Shown piece by piece: positions 47,266 through 56,132 of a stretch of 64,000 bases of DNA. The notes below the pieces were generated by a model. The model made no database searches, was not told the origin of the DNA, and worked only from the letters and a program-made list of their open reading frames with translations. The translations under genes were made by a program, and so were the position numbers. The stretch comes from Streptosporangium sandarakinum (GTDB lineage Bacteria; Actinomycetota; Actinomycetes; Streptosporangiales; Streptosporangiaceae), in the NCBI RefSeq assembly GCF_013409935.1, contig NZ_JACCCO010000002.1:992001-1056000 (forward strand), given 5' to 3'. Positions within the stretch are counted from its first letter, which is position 1, and every line of letters starts with the position of its first letter.

Positions 47266-48246
47266 TCACCGCGCCAGCAGGGACTCCGCCCGGTCGATGT
47301 AGGCACCGGGCAGCGCGTACAGGACGGCGGCGACCTCCGGGTCGGCGACGGCGGGCAGCGCGGCCAGGGCGTCGGCGGCCAGGCCGCGGCAGTACTCCAG
47401 CGTGTCGCCGACCATGCGCCCCTCGCGCAGGCGGGTGAGCAGGAATGCGATCTCTTCCTCCGTCAACCGCCTGCCGAGGTGGGAGCGCAGCTCCCCGCGG
47501 TCGTGGCGGAGCGCCAGCAGCAGCGGCAGGGTGTAGACGCCCTGCCGCAGGTCGTTGCCGACCGGCTTGCCCAGCCGGTCGGCGGTGGAGGCCAGGTCGA
47601 GCAGGTCGTCCAGGATCTGAAAGATGACGCCGAACCGCTCACCGTACGCCGCCATGGTCCGCCCGGCCGGGTGGGCCACCACGCAGCTCGCCCGGAACAG
47701 GGAGGCGGTCTTGCCGGTGATGGACCGCAGGGCCGCCTCGGGGGTGCGGGCGGGGTCGAACAGCTCGGCCGTCTCCTGGAACTGCCCCTCGGCGAGCTCG
47801 ACGACCACGGCGGCGAGTGTCTCGGCCACGTGCCTGGAGGCCGAGGTCAGCGCGGCGAGCCCGGCCCGGGCGAGCATGAAGTCGCCGACGACCAACGCCC
47901 TGGCGTCGCCCAGCTCGGCGTTGAGGGTTCGTACTCCCCGGCGCTGCGCGGCGCCGTCCATGAGGTCGTCGTGGACCAGCGACCCGGCGTGGATCAGCTC
48001 GACGCAGGCCGCCGCGGTGACCGTCCGGCCGTCGATCCGCCCGCCCAGGGCGAGCGCGGTCGCCAGCGTCAGCGCGGCGCGCAGCCGCTTGCCGCCCGCG
48101 CCGGTGATGTGACCGGCCGCCCGGTTGACGAGCGGCAGCCGGGAGGAGGCGCTCAGCCGCCGGATGCGCCTCTCCACCCGCGCCAGCCCCGCGGAGACGG
48201 CGGGAACGGCGAGGATCTCCTCCGGCCGCACGGCGTGGACGGGCAT
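47266..48246 (-). CDS. Polyprenyl diphosphate synthase
   Basis: A 326-residue trans-isoprenyl synthase of long-chain (hepta-/octaprenyl) type. First Asp-rich motif in LVHDDLMDGAAQRRG, second in FQILDDLLDLA; GGKRLR near the N-terminus. AGGAGG precedes the ATG. The product is probably the side chain of menaquinone. It is monocistronic, convergent with the P450. Confidence 0.9.
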   Translation of the reverse strand: MPVHAVRPEEILAVPAVSAGLARVERRIRRLSASSRLPLVNRAAGHITGAGGKRLRAALTLATALALGGRIDGRTVTAAACVELIHAGSLVHDDLMDGAAQRRGVRTLNAELGDARALVVGDFMLARAGLAALTSASRHVAETLAAVVVELAEGQFQETAELFDPARTPEAALRSITGKTASLFRASCVVAHPAGRTMAAYGERFGVIFQILDDLLDLASTADRLGKPVGNDLRQGVYTLPLLLALRHDRGELRSHLGRRLTEEEIAFLLTRLREGRMVGDTLEYCRGLAADALAALPAVADPEVAAVLYALPGAYIDRAESLLAR

Positions 48247-48332
48247 GGCGCCTCCTCGTGGCTCATCTCATCGACCGCCTCCACGGTGCCGGACGATCGC
48301 TGAGGCGACGCTGAGCGCCGCTGAGACCTCTC

Positions 48333-49214
48333 TCAGCCCACGTGCTCCGGGACCTTCCGCATCACCTCGAACAGGCTGGTGAAGCTGGAGTCGGCGTGCC
48401 CGGCCGCCGCGCCCCGCCGGAAGATCTCCAGGACCGCGCCCGGCAGCGCGACGTCGACGCCGGCCGCGTGGACGGTGTGCGTGACGTGCTCGACGCTGGC
48501 CACCCCCATGGCCAGCCGGTCCACGTCACCGGGGTGCTCCCCGGCGTCGATCCGCGGCGTGTAGAACTCCATGAACCCCGGGACCGACGCCGCGGTCCGC
48601 GCGGCGTACGGCAGGAACTCCGCGGCCGTGATGCCGTTGGCGTCGGCCGTCGCGAGCGCGTGCAGCCAGCTGAGCATCGAGGTCCAGAAGATGCCCATCT
48701 GGAGCTGGTAGTACAGCGCCGCCAGCCCCGGGTCCTCTCCCCGGTAGTCGGCGCCGGTCAGCACCTCCAGGGTCGGCCGGTGCCGCTCGAACACCTCCCG
48801 GGGGCCGCTGTAGAAGGTGGAGGAGGCCGGGTCCCCGATGCCGGACGGCGGCACCTGCACGCCGCCGGTCAGCTGCCGGGCGCCGTGCCCGGCCAGCCAC
48901 TCCGCTCCCTCCCTGGCCCGGTCGGGGGTGTCGGAGCTCAGGTTGACGATCACCTTGCCGGACAGGCGCGCCGCGGCCGGCCCGAGGATCGCGTACATCG
49001 CGTCGTAGTCGGTCAGGCTGAGGACGGCCACCTCGCCGGCGGCCAGCGCGTCACCGGCCGTGGCGGCCCGGACCGCGCCCCTGGCCACCAGCCCGTCCGC
49101 CTTCTCCGGGGTCCGGTTCCACACGGTGACCTCGTAGCCCCGGTCGAGGAACGCCTCCGCCATCGCCCGGCCCATCGGCCCGAGTCCGATGACCGTCACT
49201 GCCCGCACGCTCAT
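48333..49214 (-). CDS. Imine reductase-like NADP-dependent dehydrogenase
   Basis: A 293-residue beta-hydroxyacid-dehydrogenase-fold protein. N-terminal Rossmann GLGPMGRAMAEAFLDRGYEV and VWNRTPEKAD (Arg after the second strand favours NADPH), then VQVPPSGIGDPASSTFYSG, characteristic of imine reductases (IREDs) where hydroxyisobutyrate dehydrogenases have a catalytic Lys region. The C-terminal helical dimer domain follows. The natural substrate is unknown. Divergent from tetR with two shared operators. Confidence 0.82.
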   Translation of the reverse strand: MSVRAVTVIGLGPMGRAMAEAFLDRGYEVTVWNRTPEKADGLVARGAVRAATAGDALAAGEVAVLSLTDYDAMYAILGPAAARLSGKVIVNLSSDTPDRAREGAEWLAGHGARQLTGGVQVPPSGIGDPASSTFYSGPREVFERHRPTLEVLTGADYRGEDPGLAALYYQLQMGIFWTSMLSWLHALATADANGITAAEFLPYAARTAASVPGFMEFYTPRIDAGEHPGDVDRLAMGVASVEHVTHTVHAAGVDVALPGAVLEIFRRGAAAGHADSSFTSLFEVMRKVPEHVG

Positions 49215-49227
49215 CGCGCATCCCTTC

Positions 49228-49243
49228 TAGAACGAACGCTCTA
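49228..49243. promoter_or_regulatory. TetR operator 1
   Basis: TAGAACGAACGCTCTA, a near-perfect dyad of the form TAGAACG-nn-CGTTCTA, 14 nt before the IRED start. Confidence 0.78.
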
Positions 49244-49268
49244 TCCAGTGGGGACCGTAGCACACCTC

Positions 49269-49284
49269 TGTAACGAACGTTCTA
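49269..49284. promoter_or_regulatory. TetR operator 2
   Basis: TGTAACGAACGTTCTA, the second copy of the dyad, 41 bp from the first (four helical turns) and 17 nt before the tetR ATG. Confidence 0.78.
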
Positions 49285-49301
49285 TTCGGTAGACTCGCCG
49301 G

Positions 49302-49931
49302 ATGAAGACCAGCGCACGACAGCGCGGGGCGGCCGGCCCGCACGGTGCCCTCGGCACCCGCGACCGGATCGTCCGTACCGCCTCACGGCTGATGCAGCGG
49401 CAGGGCTACGACGGCACCGGGATCAAGCAGATCTCCCAGGAGGCCGAGGCCACGCTCGGCTCGGTCTACCACTTCTTCCCGGGCGGGAAGCAGGAGCTGG
49501 CCGTCGCCGCGATCCGGCACGGCGAGAAGGAGTTCGCCGACGAGCTGCGGGAGATCCTCGACGGCGAGGACGACCCGGCCGAGGCCGTCGTCGCCTGCAC
49601 CCGCAGGCTCGCCGAGGGCCTGCGCGCCTCCGACTGGGTGGACGGCTGCCCGGTCACGGCCACCGCGCTGGGTACGGCTGGCCGGGTGCCCGACGTGCAA
49701 CGGGCCGCCGCCGAGGCCTTCGCCCACTGGCGGCGGCTGGTCTTCGAGCGGCTCCGCCGGGCGGGCCTCGCCGAGGACGACGCCCACGACCTGGCCCACA
49801 CGGTGATCAGCACGCTGGAGGGCGCCGAGCTGGCCGCCCAGGTGTCGCAGGACGACCGGCCGCTGCGCGCCGCCGGCCGGCACCTGGCCCGGCTGATCGA
49901 CCTCCACCGGCCCGGCGCCGCGCGCTCCTGA
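49302..49931 (+). CDS. TetR-family repressor (YxaF/LmrA-like)
   Basis: A 209-residue repressor: HTH TRDRIVRTASRLMQRQGYDG, IKQISQEAEATLGSVYHFFP, with GGKQEL after helix 4. The C-terminal ligand domain (CPVTATAL, RAGLAEDDAHDLAHTVISTLEGAELAAQ) is of the YxaF/LmrA group. It should bind the two operators at 49228 and 49269 and control itself and the imine-reductase-like gene. Confidence 0.88.
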   Translation: MKTSARQRGAAGPHGALGTRDRIVRTASRLMQRQGYDGTGIKQISQEAEATLGSVYHFFPGGKQELAVAAIRHGEKEFADELREILDGEDDPAEAVVACTRRLAEGLRASDWVDGCPVTATALGTAGRVPDVQRAAAEAFAHWRRLVFERLRRAGLAEDDAHDLAHTVISTLEGAELAAQVSQDDRPLRAAGRHLARLIDLHRPGAARS

Positions 49932-50063
49932 CCGGACGGCGACCGCGCCGGGCCGCCGGACGGCATGACGGCCCACCGGGCGGGCCGATCCCGGGCCCGC
50001 GCTGAAGCCCCTGGCCGATCCTGGGCCCGCGCCGGGGCCCCGGGCGTCCCGGTCTCCGCCGGG

Positions 50064-51092
50064 TCAGGGCCAGGAGGAGTCCTGGCCGGGGTCGCCGCCC
50101 TCGGACAGGAGCCTGATGTCGGACTCGACCATCATCGCGACGAGTTCCTCGAAGGAGACCGTGGGCTCCCAGCCGAGCTGGACGCGGGCCTTCTTCGGGT
50201 CGGCGCAGAGCAGGTCCACCTCGGCGGGGCGGTGCAGGGCCGCGTCGCACACCACGTACCGCTCCCAGTCGAGGCCGGCGGCGGCGAAGGCGGCGACCAC
50301 CAGGTCGCGCACGGTCTGGGTGCGGCCGGTGCCGATGACGTAGTCCTCGGGCGTGTCCGCCCGGAGCATCAGGTGCATGGCGCGGACGTAGTCGCCGGCG
50401 TAGCCCCAGTCGCGGCGGGCCTCCATGTTGCCCAGGCGCAGCTCGTCGGCCAGGCCGAGCTTGATCCTGGCCACACCCAGGCTCACCTTGCGGGTGACGA
50501 ACTCCGCGCCCCGGCGCGGGGACTCGTGGTTGAACAGGATCCCCGACACCGCGTACATGCCGTAGGACTCGCGGTAGTTCTGGGTGAGGAAGTGGCCGTA
50601 CGCCTTGGCGACGCCGTACGGCGAGCGGGGGTGGAACGGGGTGGTCTCCGTCTGCGGGGTCTCGCGGACCTGGCCGAACATCTCCGAGGACGACGCCTGG
50701 TAGAAGCGGATCTGGCCGGAGCCGGCCGCCGAGCGGGAGGAGGAGACGCCGGAGCAGACCCGGATGGCCTCCAGCATGCGCAGCACGCCCATGCCGGTGA
50801 CCTCGGCGGTCAGCTCGGCCTGCTCCCACGACATGGGGACGAACGAGATGGCGCCCAGGTTGTAGACCTCGTCGGGCTGGACCTTCTCCACGGCGGAGAT
50901 CAGCGACCCCTGGTCGAGGAGGTCGCCCCGGACGAGGCGGACGTCCCGCAGCAGGCTGCGGACCCGCGAGACGCGCGGGTTGGCCTGGCCCCGTACCAGG
51001 CCCCAGACCTCGTAACCCTCGCCCAGCAGGTGCTCGGCCAGGTATGAACCGTCCTGCCCGGTGATGCCGGTGATCAGTGCGCGCCTGGCCAA
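50064..51092 (-). CDS. gmd: GDP-mannose 4,6-dehydratase
   Basis: A 342-residue extended SDR that makes GDP-4-keto-6-deoxymannose. Start is TTG at 51092 with a strong AAGGAGGA site. Motifs: ALITGITGQDGSYLAEHLL (NADP site), FYQASSSEMFG, PRSPYGVAKAYGH (Tyr-x3-Lys), LFNHESPRRGAEFVTRK. No GMER/fucose synthase or rhamnose reductase follows in this window, so the sugar product is open. It is divergent from the glycosyltransferase at 51382. Confidence 0.92.
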   Translation of the reverse strand: MARRALITGITGQDGSYLAEHLLGEGYEVWGLVRGQANPRVSRVRSLLRDVRLVRGDLLDQGSLISAVEKVQPDEVYNLGAISFVPMSWEQAELTAEVTGMGVLRMLEAIRVCSGVSSSRSAAGSGQIRFYQASSSEMFGQVRETPQTETTPFHPRSPYGVAKAYGHFLTQNYRESYGMYAVSGILFNHESPRRGAEFVTRKVSLGVARIKLGLADELRLGNMEARRDWGYAGDYVRAMHLMLRADTPEDYVIGTGRTQTVRDLVVAAFAAAGLDWERYVVCDAALHRPAEVDLLCADPKKARVQLGWEPTVSFEELVAMMVESDIRLLSEGGDPGQDSSWP

Positions 51093-51198
51093 CGCGTCCT
51101 CCTTGCTGGTGGATGAGACTTTCGCCCCTCATATGGCGTGTGACGGCGAATGTACCGTCCTGTCGTTGGCATGGACATCATGCCGCCGCTGCCACAGC

Positions 51199-51212
51199 TA
51201 GAACGCGTTGCA
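51199..51212. promoter_or_regulatory. KstR-consensus box between gmd and GT4
   Basis: TAGAACGCGTTGCA matches TnnAACnnGTTnnA exactly and differs from the P450 box by one base. A TAGAAT hexamer (51213-51218 region) follows it on the plus strand and could be a -10. It lies 107 nt from the gmd start and 170 nt from the GT4 start. Confidence 0.65.
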
Positions 51213-51381
51213 TAGAATAATGCTCTGTCACCCTGATGTCGCAGTTGGGACCGGGTACGGCGGGCTGTGGGAACGATTACACCTCGGGTCGGCGATACCT
51301 ACTGAATGGTAGGGTCCGGAGGGAAAGGTCATCTTTCACGGTACCTGTCCCCTTCTGGACAGGGATGAGGAAGGGGTCGCC

Positions 51382-52626
51382 GTGCCAGGGGCGGATTCAC
51401 TGCGCGTCGCGCTGCTGTCCTACCGCAGCAAGCCGACATGCGGTGGCCAGGGCGTCTACCTACGCCATCTCAGCAGGGAGCTGGTCGCCCTCGGGCACCA
51501 CGTCGAGGTCTTCTCGGGCCAGCCCTACCCCGAGCTCGACGAGGGCGTCATCCTCAACAAGGTCCCCAGCCTGGACCTGTACCGCGACGAGGACCCCTTC
51601 CGCACCCCCGAGTTGCACGAGTACCGCGACTGGATCGACCTCCTGGAGGTCGGCACCATGTGGACCGCGGGCTTCCCCGAGCCGCTGACCTTCACCCTGC
51701 GGGCCCACCGCGAGCTGAAGAAGCGCGTCGGCGACTTCGACGTGGTGCAGGACAACCAGACGCTCGGCTACGGCCTGCTCGGCATCCAGAAGCTCTTCCC
51801 GGTGGTCGGCACCATCCACCACCCGATCAGCGTGGACCGGCGGATCGAGCTGAAAGCCGCGTCGGGGCGCAAGCGGCTGTCGCTGCGGCGGTGGTACGGC
51901 TTCGTCCGGATGCAGGCCAAGGTCGCCCCCCGGCTGAAGCCCATCCTGACCGTCAGCGAGTCGTCCCTGGCCGACATCCACCGCGACTTCAACGTGCCCC
52001 AGGCCAACATGCGGCTCATCCCGCTCGGCGTGGACACCCGCTACTTCCACCCCCGCCCGGACATGCCGAAGCGGCCCGGCTCGATCGTCGCGGTGGCCAG
52101 CGCCGACTCCCCCATGAAGGGCGTCGCGACGCTGCTGCGCGCGGTGGCGAAGCTGGCGACCGAGCGCGACGTGAACCTCACCGTGGTCAGCAAGCCGACC
52201 CCGGGCGGGCCGACCGAGAAACTGGTCGCCGAGCTGTCCCTGCGGGACCGGGTGCGGTTCGTGCACGGCATCTCCGACACCGAGCTGGGCGAGCTGATCG
52301 CCACCTCGGAGATCTCGGTCGTCCCCTCCCTCTACGAGGGCTTCTCGCTGCCCGCCGTCGAGCACATGGCCTGCGGCACCCCGCTGATCGCCAGCCGTAC
52401 CGGCGCGCTGCCCGAGGTGGTGGGCGACGCGGCCGTCCAGGTGACGCCCGGCGACCCCGAGGAACTGGCCGCCGCGCTGCGCCGCCTGCACGACTCCCCC
52501 GAGGAGCGGGCGGCGGTCGGCAGGAAGGGCTACGACCGGGTCATGGAGCGCTACACCTGGAACGTCGTCGCCCAGCGGACCGTGGACGCCTACCGCGAGG
52601 CCATCCGGGCACGCCGCGGCCGGTGA
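51382..52626 (+). CDS. GT4-family glycosyltransferase
   Basis: A 414-residue GT-B enzyme; GTG start with AGGAAGGGG upstream. N-terminal CGGQGVYLRHLSRELVALGH, C-terminal nucleotide-sugar site with E-x7-E in EGFSLPAVEHMACGTPLIAS. Cytosolic face, retaining transferase from a nucleotide sugar; acceptor unknown. The next genes (methyltransferase, toroid protein) recur with this type of GT4 in actinomycetes and suggest one pathway for a lipid- or glycan-linked product. The gmd product may feed it. Confidence 0.88.
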   Translation: MPGADSLRVALLSYRSKPTCGGQGVYLRHLSRELVALGHHVEVFSGQPYPELDEGVILNKVPSLDLYRDEDPFRTPELHEYRDWIDLLEVGTMWTAGFPEPLTFTLRAHRELKKRVGDFDVVQDNQTLGYGLLGIQKLFPVVGTIHHPISVDRRIELKAASGRKRLSLRRWYGFVRMQAKVAPRLKPILTVSESSLADIHRDFNVPQANMRLIPLGVDTRYFHPRPDMPKRPGSIVAVASADSPMKGVATLLRAVAKLATERDVNLTVVSKPTPGGPTEKLVAELSLRDRVRFVHGISDTELGELIATSEISVVPSLYEGFSLPAVEHMACGTPLIASRTGALPEVVGDAAVQVTPGDPEELAAALRRLHDSPEERAAVGRKGYDRVMERYTWNVVAQRTVDAYREAIRARRGR

Positions 52627-52758
52627 CGGCCACCCGGCTTCCTCCCGGACCCCCGGGCCCCGACCATCCCCGCCCCCGGAACCCCCGAACCCACCCGAAC
52701 CGGAGCCTTCGGGCCCTGATCACCCCTCCACCCCCGACCATCTGAAGAGGAGCGGCGA

Positions 52759-53472
52759 GTGCTGACTGTCGACTTCGGCCGGCTGCCCGTCGGGCCCGGA
52801 ACCCGGGTCCTGGACCTGGGCTGCGGCGCCGGACGGCACGCCTTCGAGGTGCTGCGCCGGGGCGCCGACGTGGTGGCCTTCGACATGGACGCCAAGGAGC
52901 TCGAAGGCGTCGCCACCATGTTCACCGCCATGGACAAGGCCGGAGAGGTGCCCCCCGGCGCGACGGCCCGGACCGTGACCGGCGACGCGCTCGACATGCC
53001 GTTCGAGGACGCGAGCTTCGACCGGGTGATCGCCGCCGAGGTGCTGGAGCACATCCCCGACGACATGGCCGCGATGCGGGAGATCCTCCGCGTGCTCAAG
53101 CCGGGCGGCCGGGCGGCCGTCACGGTGCCGAGCTTCCTGCCGGAGCGGATCTGCTGGGCCCTCGACGAGGCGTACCACACGGCCCCCGGCGGGCACGTCC
53201 GCATCTACACGCTGGCCGAACTGAGCGCCAAGCTCAAGTCCGTCGGCTTCGAGGTCGGCCCCCACCACCACGCCCACGGCCTGCACGCGCCGTACTGGTG
53301 GATCAAGTGCGCGGTCGGCGTGAACAACGACGACCACCCGCTGGCCAAGGCGTACCACGAGATCCTCGTCTGGGACATCATGAAGCGCCCGGCCGTCACC
53401 CGGATCGCGGAGGCCGTGCTCAACCCCCTCATCGGCAAGAGCGTGGTGCTCTACGTCCGCAAGCCCGCATGA
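52759..53472 (+). CDS. Class I SAM-dependent methyltransferase
   Basis: A 237-residue enzyme; GTG start with GAAGAGGAG. Motif I VLDLGCGAGRHAFE, FDMD (acidic), FDRVIAAEVLEHIPDD, then LKPGGRAAVTVPSFLPE. The C-terminal HGLHAPYWWIKCAVGVNND segment is typical of the methyltransferases found beside this GT4. Its stop overlaps the next start by 4 nt. Confidence 0.88.
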   Translation: MLTVDFGRLPVGPGTRVLDLGCGAGRHAFEVLRRGADVVAFDMDAKELEGVATMFTAMDKAGEVPPGATARTVTGDALDMPFEDASFDRVIAAEVLEHIPDDMAAMREILRVLKPGGRAAVTVPSFLPERICWALDEAYHTAPGGHVRIYTLAELSAKLKSVGFEVGPHHHAHGLHAPYWWIKCAVGVNNDDHPLAKAYHEILVWDIMKRPAVTRIAEAVLNPLIGKSVVLYVRKPA

Positions 53473-54575
53473 GCGACCCGACGGGACAGGAGTCGCCGCC
53501 GGAGTGGGAGCGGACCCGGCGCGGTGAGCGATCGATGAGATGGGAGCAGGTCGTCCAGACCGCCCGGAGCATCGCGGCCCTGCAGGAGCCCGACGGCGGC
53601 GTGCCGTGGCCCGAGGGGCACGTGGACGCCTGGAACCACGTCGAGTGCCTGATGGCGATGAGCGTGGCGGGCCTCACCGAGCCGGTGCGCCGCGGCTACG
53701 ACTGGCTGGCCCGCACCCAGCGGGCCGACGGTTCCTGGCCGATGAAGCTGGTCGGGGGCCGCGCCGCCGAGCACGGCGGCGAGTCCAACCACGCCGCCTA
53801 CGCCGCGGTCGGCGTCTGGCACGAGCTGCTGGTCACCGGTGACGAGGACTTCGCCCGCGGGATGTGGCCGGTCGTCCGCGCCGCGCTGGACTTCGTCGTC
53901 GGCCTGCAGACCACCCGTGGCGAGATCGTCTGGGAGCGTACGGCGAGCGGCGAGCCCGCCGGGTACGCCCTGCTGACCGGGTGCGCCTCCATCCACCAGG
54001 GACTGCGCTGCGGCGTGCTGCTGGGCGAGCGCCTGGGCGACCCGCAGCCCGACTGGGAGCTCGCGGCCGACCGGCTCGGCCACGTCCTCTCCGCCCACCC
54101 CGAGGCGTTCGCCGACAAGAGCCGCTTCTCGATGGACTGGTACTACCCGATCCTCGGCGGCGCCGTACGCGACGAGGCCGCCCGGGCGCGGCTGGCCGAG
54201 GAGTGGGACACGTTCGTCGAGCCCGGCCTCGGCATCCGCTGCGTCTCCGACCAGCCGTGGGTGACCGGCGCCGAGTCGTGCGAGCTGGTGCTCACCCTGG
54301 ACGCCGTGGGCGAGCGGGAGCGGGCGCTGCGGCTGTTCGCCGACATGCAGCACCTGCGGCACGAGGACGGCTCCTACTGGACCGGCTGGCAGTTCGTGAA
54401 CGGCAGGCACTTCCCGCACGAGCGCTCCGCCTACACCGCCGCGGCCGTCGTGCTCGCCGCCGACGCGCTGGACGGTCACACACCCGCCGGGGGCGTCTTC
54501 CGGGACGCGGGCGGGTACGCGACGGACCGCCCCACGGCGGGCTGCGGGTGCAGCCACGCGGGCTCCCGGGCCTGA
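53469..54575 (+). CDS. Alpha/alpha-toroid (prenyltransferase-like) protein
   Basis: A 368-residue helical protein of repeated Q-x-x-D-G-x-W type units (IAALQEPDGGVPWP, TQRADGSWPMKL, HLRHEDGSYWTGW), as in terpene cyclase or prenyltransferase toroids. The DxDD and DCTAE motifs of squalene cyclases are absent, so it may be a glycan- or lipid-processing toroid; family annotation as prenyltransferase is tentative. ATGA-coupled to the methyltransferase. The C-terminus GCGCSHAGS is unusual. Confidence 0.8.
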   Translation: MSDPTGQESPPEWERTRRGERSMRWEQVVQTARSIAALQEPDGGVPWPEGHVDAWNHVECLMAMSVAGLTEPVRRGYDWLARTQRADGSWPMKLVGGRAAEHGGESNHAAYAAVGVWHELLVTGDEDFARGMWPVVRAALDFVVGLQTTRGEIVWERTASGEPAGYALLTGCASIHQGLRCGVLLGERLGDPQPDWELAADRLGHVLSAHPEAFADKSRFSMDWYYPILGGAVRDEAARARLAEEWDTFVEPGLGIRCVSDQPWVTGAESCELVLTLDAVGERERALRLFADMQHLRHEDGSYWTGWQFVNGRHFPHERSAYTAAAVVLAADALDGHTPAGGVFRDAGGYATDRPTAGCGCSHAGSRA

Positions 54576-54707
54576 CCCGCCCCGGCCCCGCAGGCTCTCG
54601 CACCGATCCGCACCCGTCCCGCGGGGCCCCGTACCCGATCCGTTTCCGACCCTCCGGTCTGGCGTTTTCTTTGCCAGGCACCCGAAACGCGGTACTTGAA
54701 GGCCCGG

Positions 54708-56132
54708 ATGCGTGTTACTACGTTCGGGCCTGTGAGCGATGCGGAGGGTACCCGGATAGCGACTCAGAGCGACAGGGTCGGCATGTCCCGGGCGGAGACG
54801 TTCCCTGACGCGAAGAAGATCCCCGCGGACCCCGCCCCCGGGACGGGACGCGTCCCGGTCCCGCGCACGACCCCCGGCCGGCACCGGGGGCCTCTTTCGA
54901 GGAAGGAACGGGAGGCGGCGGCGGAGGCGGACACCGGCGCCATCCCGATCCTCGACCTCTTCGAGGACGCCGACGACGACCCGCCCTCCGACGGCCGCCC
55001 GCCCTCCGGCTCCCGTCCGGACCGCGACCCCGGGCCCCAGGCCGGACCCCCGGCCGGCGTCCGTACGGCGCAGGCGTCCGTCGCCGAGCGGGTCCACGCC
55101 TTCCTGCCGGAGTCGCTCGGCCCGGACACATGGGATTCCACCGCGCCGCCGACCGGCTCCGCCGCTTCGGCCGACCCCGCCGCGCCGGCACCGGCCAGGC
55201 CGCGGAGCCCGGCCGGGCTGCTGCTGTGGCAGGACCCCGCCCAGGCGGACTTCGGGCCGCGCAGGTTCCGGCTGGGTCCGGCCCGCGAGCGCCTGGAGAC
55301 CGTCGTGCGGGCGGTCCTGACCGGGTTCGACGCGGTGGTCGCGGGCGAGCCGGAGCGGATCGACGACCTTCCCGAGGAACTGCGCGGCTTCGGCCACGAG
55401 GGCGCGGGCATGGCCTGCACCACCCTCGACCTGCTCACGCTCAGCGGCGGGCGGCGGCTGCGCGGCCTGCTCCGCGGGCCGGGGGCACGCCACCCGCACC
55501 TGGTCCACCTGGGCGCCGGATGGGCCTACGCCCGGCTGCGCCTGCGGCCCATGTGGGGCGTCCGCTCGGCGCACCCGCTGCTGCGCTGGCTGGCGTTCGA
55601 CGGTTTCGGTTTCCACGAGGGTTTCTTCGCCGCCGACCGGACGATCGGGCGGCAGCGTACGGCGGGGCTGCTGGACCGCACCCGCCGGGCGATCTTCGAC
55701 CAGGGCGTGGGCCGGATGATCTGGTTCCACGAGTGCGCGGACGCCGACGGCGTCGTCTCGCGCGTCGCCGAGTTCCCGCCGGGCCGCCGTGCCGACCTGT
55801 GGAGCGGCGTGGGCATGGCCGCCGCCCACGTCGGCGGCGCGGACGCCTCGGGGCTGGCGCGGCTGGACGCCGCCTCGGCCGGGGACGGCTTCCGCGCCCA
55901 CCTCGCCCAGGGCGGCGCCCTGGCCTGCGCGATCCGCCTGCTCTCGGGAAGCGTCCCCGACCACACCGCCGCCGCCGCGCCCGTGCTGTGCGGGGTGGAG
56001 GTGGACGAGGCGGCGAGCTGGACCGACGCGGCACTCCTCGCCCTCGGCGACGGCGCGCACGGCGGTGACCACTACCAGGCGTGGCGGGCGGGCGTCCGGA
56101 AGTCCTGGACGCGGCGGAACCGGGACTCATGA
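54708..56132 (+). CDS. DUF1702 (enediyne UnbL-like) protein with long N-terminal extension
   Basis: A 474-residue protein (start uncertain: ATG 54708 with GAAGG 5 nt upstream; TTG 54696, GTG 54732 and ATG 54783 are alternatives). The C-terminal 300 residues are DUF1702: FGHEGAGMACTTLDLL, HLVHLGAGWAYARLRLRP, LLRWLAFDGFGFHEGFF, GRMIWFHEC, then LWSGVGMAAAHVGG. DUF1702 proteins are hallmark accessory genes of enediyne clusters but their reaction is unknown. The first 165 residues are Pro/Asp/Arg-rich and apparently disordered, not usual for the family. ATGA-coupled to the UnbU-like gene. Confidence 0.82.
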   Translation: MRVTTFGPVSDAEGTRIATQSDRVGMSRAETFPDAKKIPADPAPGTGRVPVPRTTPGRHRGPLSRKEREAAAEADTGAIPILDLFEDADDDPPSDGRPPSGSRPDRDPGPQAGPPAGVRTAQASVAERVHAFLPESLGPDTWDSTAPPTGSAASADPAAPAPARPRSPAGLLLWQDPAQADFGPRRFRLGPARERLETVVRAVLTGFDAVVAGEPERIDDLPEELRGFGHEGAGMACTTLDLLTLSGGRRLRGLLRGPGARHPHLVHLGAGWAYARLRLRPMWGVRSAHPLLRWLAFDGFGFHEGFFAADRTIGRQRTAGLLDRTRRAIFDQGVGRMIWFHECADADGVVSRVAEFPPGRRADLWSGVGMAAAHVGGADASGLARLDAASAGDGFRAHLAQGGALACAIRLLSGSVPDHTAAAAPVLCGVEVDEAASWTDAALLALGDGAHGGDHYQAWRAGVRKSWTRRNRDS

